DNA from: Bacteroidales bacterium
Lineage (GTDB): Bacteria; Bacteroidota; Bacteroidia; Bacteroidales; F082
Reading direction: 5' to 3'
DNA: 64,000 bases
Assembly (NCBI GenBank): GCA_016285355.1
Contig: JAEEQP010000018.1
Location: 1 to 64,000 of the forward strand
This document shows positions 57,934-64,000 of this stretch, piece after piece (position 1 is the stretch's first letter; each line of letters starts with the position of its first letter). Made by a program: the position numbers and the translations under genes. Under the pieces are notes generated by a model that saw only the letters and a list, made by a program, of their open reading frames with translations, ran no database searches and was not told the origin of the DNA.

Positions 57934-60543
57934 TCAAATCCTCTCCCTCAGCATCCCCATAGCCTTAGCCAACCCATCAGCATTACGCCCGCCAGCCACG
58001 CAGAGGGTCTTCTGTCCGCCGCCACCGCCTTGGATTTCCTTGGCCACCTCGCGGATGAGCTTGGTGGCATCCAAACCTTTGGTATCAGCGAACGACTCTG
58101 GTAACAACAGGCAGAGTGAAGGCTTGCCGTCCACGACAGAGCCGAGGATGGCGATGGTGCTCTCGTTCATCTGCTTGAGTAGCAGGGCGATATTGCGCAG
58201 CTGGTCGCCAGCGCAGTGCAGGGTCTCCATGATGAGTTTGTAGCCTTTGTGGTCAAGGGCTTTCTCGTGAAGTCTTTCGGCCATGGCTTGGGCTTTCTCC
58301 TGCATCAGGTGCTCCACCTCCTTCTTCAAGGCGGAGTTCTGTTCGCTGAGTGAGGTCACGCCTTTTACGAGGTCGGGAGTTTTGATGGTCTCGCGGATAT
58401 GTCCAATCAAATCCAGTTGCTCGTCAAGGTATTGTTCCACAGCTTCGCCGGTGATGGCTTCGATACGGCGGATGCCTGCGGCAATGGCACCCTCACTCAC
58501 AATCTTGAACATGCCGATGTTGCCTGTGGCTGAAGTGTGGCAGCCACCGCAAAGCTCCATGGAATAGTTCTTGTCGAAGACCACGACGCGTACCTTGTCG
58601 CCGTATTTCTCGCCGAACAAAGCCGTGGCTCCCATGGCCTTAGCTTCGTCAATCGGGATTTCAGCGTAGGTCACATTCGGGATGTTCTCGCGAATCTTCT
58701 GGTTGACGATTTTCTCCACTTGACGGATTTCTTCAGGCGTCATCTTGGAGAAGTGGCTGAAGTCGAAGCGCATACGCTGGTCATCGACCAAGGAACCCTT
58801 TTGTTCGACATGTGAGCCCAAAACTTGTCTCAAAGCGGCGTGCATCAGGTGGGTCGCGCTGTGGTTGTTGGCGATGCGCTGACGGCGTGCTGTGTCGATG
58901 GCGGCAGTGAAAGCCACCTCGGGATTTTGCGGCAGTTGTTCAGTAATATGGATAACCAGATTGTTTTCTTTTATGGTGTTCACAATCTTGATGGTCTCGT
59001 TTTCAGAGGTCAGTGTGCCGGTGTCGCCTACTTCACCGCCCATCTCGGCATAGAACGGGGTCTTGTCAAGGACGATTTCAAAGTGGGTCTTTTTCTTGGC
59101 CACCACCTCGCGGAAACGCAGGATGTGGCTCTCGCAATTCATGTCGGTGTAGCCGACAAACTCAGTAGGTTGTTCGCTCTCGTTCACCACCACCCAGTCG
59201 CCATTGGCTTTCTCGGCGGCCTTGCGGGAACGGTTCTTCTGCTCTTCAAGGTTGGCCTTAAAGCCTTCCATGTCCACGTTGATGTCCTTCTCAGCAGCCA
59301 TCAGTTGGGTGAGGTCGATGGGGAAGCCGAAGGTGTCGAACAGTTCGAAGGCGAAATTGCCGTCGATGTCTTGTTTGGGATGTTGTTCCACATAGCTTTC
59401 GAAACGCTTGATGCCTTGGGCTAAAGTACGCAGGAATGCGGCTTCCTCTTCGCGGATGACCTTTCCGACCAGCTCCTGTTGTGCCTTGATTTCCGGGAAG
59501 TTGTATTCCATTTGTTGCACGAGGATGGGCAACAGATTGCAGACGAATGGCTCCTCAAAGCCCAAGAAGGTGAAACCATAGCGCACGGCGCGGCGCAACA
59601 CACGGCGGATGACGTAACCAGCTCCGTTGTTGGAAGGCAGTTGTCCGTCGGCGATGGCGAAACTCACAGCACGCAGGTGGTCGGTGATGACGCGCATAGC
59701 CACATCGGTCTTTTCGGCCTTGCCGTATTCGATGCCCGACATCTTGGCGATGGCTTGGATGATGGGCTGGAACACATCGGTGTCGTAGTTCGAGGTTTTG
59801 CCTTGCAGCACGCGCACCAAACGCTCGAAGCCCATGCCGGTGTCGACATGTTTAGCAGGGAGTTCCACCAAATGGCCGTCGGCCATGCGGTTGTATTGCA
59901 TGAACACAAGGTTCCAGATTTCAATTACTTGCGGGTCGTCCATGTTAACCAAGTCGCGGCCAGGGATTTGCTTGCGGGCTTCGTCGTCGCGCAGGTCGAT
60001 GTGAATTTCGGAGCAGGGACCGCAAGGGCCGGTCTCGCCCATCTCCCAGAAATTGTCCTTCTTGTTGCCGTAGATGATGCGGTCTTCGCTGACGTGGTTT
60101 TTCCAATAGTCGTAGGCTTCCATATCAGCAGGTTGGCCGTCCTTTTCATCGCCGCCGAAGACAGTGACATAGAGTCTGTCCTTGTCAATCTTCACCACCT
60201 CAGTGAGGTATTCCCAAGCGTAGGCAATGGCTTCCTTCTTGAAGTAGTCGCCAAACGACCAGTTGCCTAGCATCTCGAACATGGTGTGATGGTAGGTGTC
60301 GTGGCCGACTTCCTCCAAATCATTGTGTTTGCCCGAAACGCGCAAGCATTTCTGCGTGTCAGCGGCACGTTTCCATTTCGCGGGCTGGTTGCCCAAAAAG
60401 ATGTCCTTAAACTGGTTCATGCCCGCGTTGGTGAACATGAGGGTCGGGTCGTTCTTGACGACGATGGGTGCTGACGGCACGATGGCGTGCTCCTTCGAAC
60501 GGAAGAAGTCCAAGAAGCTATTTCTGATTTCGTAAGCGTTCAT
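57934..60543 (-). CDS. alaS: Alanyl-tRNA synthetase
   Basis: 869-aa class II synthetase that charges and edits tRNA-Ala. The catalytic core has NSFLDFFRSKEH, LMFTNAGMNQFKDIFLG, TYHHTMFEMLGNWSFGDY and the motif-3 region DHLRAVSFAIADGQLPSN. The editing domain has HSATHLMHAALRQ and the later zinc CGGCH; a DHHA1 domain ends with QGGGGGQ. Length and order are standard. It has its own divergent promoter next to that of the M23 peptidase gene. Confidence 0.97.
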   Translation of the reverse strand: MNAYEIRNSFLDFFRSKEHAIVPSAPIVVKNDPTLMFTNAGMNQFKDIFLGNQPAKWKRAADTQKCLRVSGKHNDLEEVGHDTYHHTMFEMLGNWSFGDYFKKEAIAYAWEYLTEVVKIDKDRLYVTVFGGDEKDGQPADMEAYDYWKNHVSEDRIIYGNKKDNFWEMGETGPCGPCSEIHIDLRDDEARKQIPGRDLVNMDDPQVIEIWNLVFMQYNRMADGHLVELPAKHVDTGMGFERLVRVLQGKTSNYDTDVFQPIIQAIAKMSGIEYGKAEKTDVAMRVITDHLRAVSFAIADGQLPSNNGAGYVIRRVLRRAVRYGFTFLGFEEPFVCNLLPILVQQMEYNFPEIKAQQELVGKVIREEEAAFLRTLAQGIKRFESYVEQHPKQDIDGNFAFELFDTFGFPIDLTQLMAAEKDINVDMEGFKANLEEQKNRSRKAAEKANGDWVVVNESEQPTEFVGYTDMNCESHILRFREVVAKKKTHFEIVLDKTPFYAEMGGEVGDTGTLTSENETIKIVNTIKENNLVIHITEQLPQNPEVAFTAAIDTARRQRIANNHSATHLMHAALRQVLGSHVEQKGSLVDDQRMRFDFSHFSKMTPEEIRQVEKIVNQKIRENIPNVTYAEIPIDEAKAMGATALFGEKYGDKVRVVVFDKNYSMELCGGCHTSATGNIGMFKIVSEGAIAAGIRRIEAITGEAVEQYLDEQLDLIGHIRETIKTPDLVKGVTSLSEQNSALKKEVEHLMQEKAQAMAERLHEKALDHKGYKLIMETLHCAGDQLRNIALLLKQMNESTIAILGSVVDGKPSLCLLLPESFADTKGLDATKLIREVAKEIQGGGGGQKTLCVAGGRNADGLAKAMGMLRERI

Positions 60544-60593
60544 TTATAGTAAGTTATGTGTTTTAGCCTGAAAAATTACTTCAAAAAATCGTG

Positions 60594-60601
60594 CAAATTT
60601 A
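60594..60601 (-). promoter_or_regulatory. alaS: -7 box of alaS
   Basis: Reverse strand TAAATTTG fits TAnnTTTG, 50 bp before the alaS ATG; the divergent -7 box of the peptidase gene lies only 13 bp away. Confidence 0.55.
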
Positions 60602-60613
60602 CGCTAAATATTC

Positions 60614-60621
60614 TATTTTTG
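60614..60621 (+). promoter_or_regulatory. -7 box of the M23 peptidase gene
   Basis: TATTTTTG, exact consensus, 30 bp upstream of the ATG at 60652. Confidence 0.6.
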
Positions 60622-60651
60622 CGCAATAGTTTTTGAATTGAGGCGTTATTT

Positions 60652-61647
60652 ATGGCTCAATCGGGCAGATTAATGGCAAAACAAGAGCATTACATATTCA
60701 ATCAGTTGACGCAAAGTTTTGAAGTTTTGGAGACTTCAAAGCCGAGGAAAGTATTGCGTTTTTTGCTGATTTCATTGGCCGTTTTGGGTGTCGCTTTCGT
60801 GTTTGCCATCTTGCTGTTCACCTTTTTCAAGTCGCCGAAAGAGATGATGCAGGCTCGTGAACTGGAATTCATGAAGCTCCAATATGAGATCCTGAACGAT
60901 AGGCTTGACAATCTGGAGATTCTGATGACCGATATGGAACAGCGCGACAACAACCTGTATCGTGTTATGTTTGAGGCTGATCCTATTCCTACTTCAATGC
61001 GTCTCTCTGGCTTTTCTGACCCTGACCGTTATGCCAAATTGATTGGTTACAAGAACTCGGAGCAAGTGCTTGGGGCAGCTCGAAAATTGGATGTCTTGGC
61101 CAGTCGGATGTATCACCAGTCGGTTTCTTACGACTCGTTGTTTGCTTTGGCGCGCAACAAGTCGGATATGCTGGCGCACATTCCAGCCATTATGCCGTTG
61201 AAGGTGACGGATTTGAAGTATATTTCTTCCAATTATGGTTATCGTCCCGACCCGATTTATAAGGTGAGAAAATTCCACGGCGGCATGGACTTCTCGGCTC
61301 CGATGGGCACGGAAGTATACGTTACAGGCGATGGCGTGGTGATTGATGTGGACAAATCATTTTGGGGCTACGGCAATATGGTGACTGTCGACCACGGCTA
61401 TGGCTATGTGACACGTTATGCACATCTGCAAGGTGCGGCGGTGAAGAAGGGGCAGAAACTGAAACGCGGCCAGCTCATCGGCTTTGTTGGCAGTACAGGC
61501 AAGACCACAGGTGTGCATCTGCATTACGAAGTGAGGAAAAACAATGTCCCCATCAACCCGATTAATTTCTTCTTCGATGACCTAACGCCCGACGAATACG
61601 ATAGAATGCTGGAGTTGTCGACCTTACCTACACAAACAATGGACTGA
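60652..61647 (+). CDS. Membrane-anchored M23 (LytM/NlpD-type) peptidase
   Basis: 331-aa bitopic protein. One membrane span near residues 40-60 (LLISLAVLGVAFVFAILLF), then a coiled-coil helix (MMQARELEFMKLQYEILNDR), then the M23 domain. Zinc ligands are in HGGMDFSAPMGTEVY, with HLHYEVRKN near the C-terminus and the VDHGYGYVTRYAHLQ region between. M23 enzymes cut peptidoglycan cross-links, or act as activators if degenerate; here the ligand set appears complete. A second ATG at 60676 is possible and matches the usual family N-terminus; 60652 has GAGG upstream. The next gene (MerR) begins 2 bp after the stop. Confidence 0.9.
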   Translation: MAQSGRLMAKQEHYIFNQLTQSFEVLETSKPRKVLRFLLISLAVLGVAFVFAILLFTFFKSPKEMMQARELEFMKLQYEILNDRLDNLEILMTDMEQRDNNLYRVMFEADPIPTSMRLSGFSDPDRYAKLIGYKNSEQVLGAARKLDVLASRMYHQSVSYDSLFALARNKSDMLAHIPAIMPLKVTDLKYISSNYGYRPDPIYKVRKFHGGMDFSAPMGTEVYVTGDGVVIDVDKSFWGYGNMVTVDHGYGYVTRYAHLQGAAVKKGQKLKRGQLIGFVGSTGKTTGVHLHYEVRKNNVPINPINFFFDDLTPDEYDRMLELSTLPTQTMD

Positions 61648-61649
61648 TT

Positions 61650-62003
61650 ATGGAAGAAAACAAGACCACAGGAAAGTACTATTATTCAATAGGTGAAGTG
61701 GCCGCGATGTTCGGGGTCAATACTTCCATGATTCGCTATTGGGAGAAGGAGTTTGATGTGTTGCGCCCGCGCAAGAACAAGAAAGGTAATCGTTTTTTCA
61801 CCGAGCGTGACGTGCGTTATGTGCATGTAATATACCATTTGCTGAAGGAGAAGGGCTACACCTTGGCAGGTGCAAAAGCCGCCTTGAAAGAGAAGTTCAG
61901 CGAATACGAGGAAAAGGTTATCCTGTTGGAGACGCTTGAAAAGACACGAGGTTTCCTGCTTGACTTGGATAAGGCCTTGGCCGAACGGCAGAAAAAGGTT
62001 TGA
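61650..62003 (+). CDS. MerR-family transcriptional regulator
   Basis: 117-aa regulator with an N-terminal winged helix: YYSIGEVAAMFGVNTSMIRY, WEKEFDVLRPRKNKKGNRFF, then a dimerisation helix (EKFSEYEEKVILLETLEKT). This short MerR form, often paired with the M23 peptidase gene in Bacteroidetes, has no visible effector domain. It is 2 bp downstream of the M23 gene and almost touches the convergent rluD-type gene. Confidence 0.92.
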   Translation: MEENKTTGKYYYSIGEVAAMFGVNTSMIRYWEKEFDVLRPRKNKKGNRFFTERDVRYVHVIYHLLKEKGYTLAGAKAALKEKFSEYEEKVILLETLEKTRGFLLDLDKALAERQKKV

Positions 62004-63125
62004 TTATTCCTCTAACAAATTCCGAGCCTTCAAATAAACCCTCCATTTGTCGAGTACCTGCTCCATATCCTCGGGCAATTCCGAGGTGAACATCATTTGT
62101 TTGCCAGTGGTGGGATGTACGAAGCCTAATTCCTTGGCGTGCAAGGCGTGGCGCGGCATGATTTTAAAACAATTGTCAATGAATTGCTTGTATTTCGAGA
62201 AAGTGGTGCCTTTCAGGATGACATCACCGCCGTACAAGGCATCGTTGAACAAGGGATGGCCGATGAATTGCGAATGGGCGCGAATTTGGTGGGTACGGCC
62301 TGTTTCCAAACGGTATTCGTTAAGGGTCACGTAACCAAAGCGTTCCAACACCTTCCAATGCGTGATGGCTTCCTTGCCTTGTTCGCCGAAGGGATAGACG
62401 GTCATGCGGCGGCGGTTGCTCTGGCTACGCCCGATATTGCCTACGATGGTGCCTTCGTCCTCGTCGAAGTCGCCCCAAACCAAGGCGTAGTAGCGGCGGT
62501 GGATGCTGTGGTCGAAGAATTGTTTGGCGAGTATGGCTTGGGCGGTTTCGTTCTTGGTGACGACCATCAGGCCGGTGGTGTCCTTGTCGATGCGGTGGAC
62601 GAGGTAGCCGATGCGGTTCTCAATATTTTGGTGGGTCTGCTCGAAATGATAGGCCAAGCCGTGCAGCAATGTGCCGGTGAAATTGCCGTGCGCGGGATGC
62701 ACCACCAAGCCTGCCTGCTTGTTGATGACAATGACATCGTCGTCCTCGTAAACAATGTTCAGCGGAATAGGCTCGGGCTTGATGTCGGTCTCGCGGGGTG
62801 GATAGCTGAACACAATGGAAATCACATCGTTGGGCTTCACCTTGTAGTTCGACTTCACCACTTTGTCGTTCACCAGGATGTTGCCCGCCTTGGCTGCGTT
62901 TTGTATGCGGTTGCGCGAGATGCTGCTGATACGTGAAGTCAGGAAAGTGTCGATGCGCACCGTGTCCTGGCCGCCATCGACGATGATGCGCATGTGTTCA
63001 AACAATTGACCGTCTTCTTCGGTGGCCTCGTCGTCCGAGGTTTCGAGGAGGTCGTCGTCATTCTCAATGAGCTCGTTGTCGTTTTCAACGAGTTCGTCGT
63101 CCAATTCCATGAGTTCGTCGTTCAT
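62004..63125 (-). CDS. Pseudouridine synthase of the RluD/RluA family
   Basis: 373-aa enzyme that isomerises uridine in rRNA (RluD modifies 23S 1911/1915/1917). An acidic N-terminal extension of about 50 residues (DELMELDDELVENDNELIEN) precedes an S4 RNA-binding domain (RIDTFLTSRISSISRNRIQN) and the catalytic domain with HRIDKDTTGLMVV, whose Asp is the nucleophile. ETGRTHQIRAH and HALHAKEL follow. The acidic tandem ELxENDx repeats at the start are unusual. It starts within the last bases of the T9SS cargo gene (ATGA overlap). Confidence 0.93.
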   Translation of the reverse strand: MNDELMELDDELVENDNELIENDDDLLETSDDEATEEDGQLFEHMRIIVDGGQDTVRIDTFLTSRISSISRNRIQNAAKAGNILVNDKVVKSNYKVKPNDVISIVFSYPPRETDIKPEPIPLNIVYEDDDVIVINKQAGLVVHPAHGNFTGTLLHGLAYHFEQTHQNIENRIGYLVHRIDKDTTGLMVVTKNETAQAILAKQFFDHSIHRRYYALVWGDFDEDEGTIVGNIGRSQSNRRRMTVYPFGEQGKEAITHWKVLERFGYVTLNEYRLETGRTHQIRAHSQFIGHPLFNDALYGGDVILKGTTFSKYKQFIDNCFKIMPRHALHAKELGFVHPTTGKQMMFTSELPEDMEQVLDKWRVYLKARNLLEE

Positions 63126-64000
63126 TTGCGGATGATGAATTTTTGGTTGATGACTTGGCCTTCGTTGGTGGTGATGCTCAGGAAATACAGGCCGTCATTG
63201 AGGTTGCTGACCGATATTTCATTCTGATAATCACCTTGATACACCTTGCGACCTGTGAGGTCATAGATGCTCACCTGACCGTCATGGATACTGCCTTCGA
63301 TATGCAGTGTGTTGCCGACAGGGTTAGGATAAAGTTGCACGGTTTTGGCTTCGTGGTTTTCCTCCACACCGATGTAATAGGATGACCCGACTACTGGACG
63401 AATCATCAGCGAGCCGTGTTTGCTGCTTTGTTGCCACGAGCCGTTGGTGTTGATGAAGTTGTATTGGATGTTGTCGGTGGAAGTGTCCAAACCGATATTG
63501 ATGAGGTCGTCGCTGTGTTGCTCGATGCCCACATAGAAGGCTCCGGCAAAGGCCACAGCTTTGTCGAATTTGTAATAACTGAAGCGATAGATTTGCTCCT
63601 GCCATTGCGGACGTTGACCTTCGAGGCGGTAGATTTCCTCACCGGGCTTGCCGTTTTCGTTTTTCCAAATCACGATGTCGAAGTACTTGTTGTTGGCATC
63701 GTTAAGGGTGTGATTGAAAAGCAGTTGCACGCCTTGGACGGTATCGTATTCAGCCAAATCGAAACGGACGGCAAACTTTGCTCCGGCAGGCCGCACGCCA
63801 AAACCCAACTCAGGAATGCCGTCGTCGTAGGCGTAGTAGTTGTACATCCCAACGCGGTAAATCATTGAATCCCTCAAAGGCGGCGTACAGGTGGAGTCAA
63901 AGATATAATGGCTGATTTGGTAGGAAACGGAGTCATACCACATGTTCAGCGCGAACAACTCGCCGACAAAGGGGCAAGCTGGTGATTCGCCACCGTATTC
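63122..64000 (-). CDS. T9SS-sorted surface protein, C-terminal part (continues past window)
   Basis: About 292 codons are visible and the frame is open at base 64000, so the N-terminus lies to the right. The last 75 residues are a T9SS type A sorting domain (LYPNPVGNTLHIEG, VSIYDLTGRKVYQGDY, LNDGLYFLSITTNEG and the basic end IIRK). It would be exported by the type IX system and attached to the cell surface. The part before it looks like a beta-sandwich (FDIVIWKNENGKPGEEIYRL and FAGAFYVGIEQHSDD). This is direct evidence that the organism has a T9SS. It overlaps the RluD-type gene by 4 bp. Confidence 0.88.
   Translation of the reverse strand, partial: EYGGESPACPFVGELFALNMWYDSVSYQISHYIFDSTCTPPLRDSMIYRVGMYNYYAYDDGIPELGFGVRPAGAKFAVRFDLAEYDTVQGVQLLFNHTLNDANNKYFDIVIWKNENGKPGEEIYRLEGQRPQWQEQIYRFSYYKFDKAVAFAGAFYVGIEQHSDDLINIGLDTSTDNIQYNFINTNGSWQQSSKHGSLMIRPVVGSSYYIGVEENHEAKTVQLYPNPVGNTLHIEGSIHDGQVSIYDLTGRKVYQGDYQNEISVSNLNDGLYFLSITTNEGQVINQKFIIRK

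Overview
The window looks like the chromosome of a Bacteroidales bacterium. Direct signs are a T9SS type A sorting tail on the last gene, a TonB-dependent receptor in an operon with choice-of-anchor J and PEGA surface proteins, FISUMP-type lipoproteins, several genes of the expanded Bacteroidetes ATPase/nuclease families, and many promoters that fit the Bacteroidetes -7 consensus TAnnTTTG. I saw no rRNA, CRISPR array, integrase or intact transposase. Two tRNAs are present.

Layout. 1-8.9 kb: translation genes (rpsB partial, tsf), an FMN-dependent reductase, a large zinc-ribbon membrane protein, a GH20 hexosaminidase and an exported endonuclease/phosphatase. 8.9-19.4 kb is an accessory region. 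It holds a solitary ATPase with a palindromic operator, a long structured leader RNA ahead of a small surface protein and a FISUMP lipoprotein, a broken DUF1016 nuclease gene, a two-gene ATPase cassette between near-identical 271-bp direct repeats, an ExoX_C-like gene, a translationally coupled DUF3791/DUF3990/small-protein trio and a DUF1703-type ATPase/nuclease. 19.4-28.5 kb is a TonB receptor/lipoprotein/PEGA surface operon. 28.5-30.2 kb is a second solitary ATPase between 114-bp direct repeats.

30.3-64 kb is mostly housekeeping: polyprenol-phosphate glycosyltransferase with dihydroorotase, a patatin with cysS, an IS30 remnant, tRNA-Ala, serine dehydratase, biotin-dependent carboxylase with acyl-CoA dehydrogenase, a third operator-linked ATPase, M49-like and M64 peptidases, a fused peptide-ABC ATPase, CvpA, a second DUF1703 protein, tdk, rsmI, udk, tRNA-Gln, ung with rdgB, alaS, an M23 peptidase with a MerR regulator, an RluD-type pseudouridine synthase and the C-terminal part of a T9SS cargo protein.

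Main themes for a second look. (1) Three ATPase genes each carry their own palindromic repeat array just upstream of the promoter; two of these ATPases belong to the same family. This suggests self-regulated stand-alone modules. (2) Two accessory gene units (about 1.6 and 2.4 kb) sit between direct repeats and could be gained or lost by recombination. (3) A leader of about 300 nt carries a predicted terminator and two mutually exclusive long-range pairings. (4) REP-like palindromes have spread through intergenic DNA and have entered two genes, pyrC and the ABC ATPase, without breaking the reading frame. All functional statements are read from sequence by eye; no database search was run.
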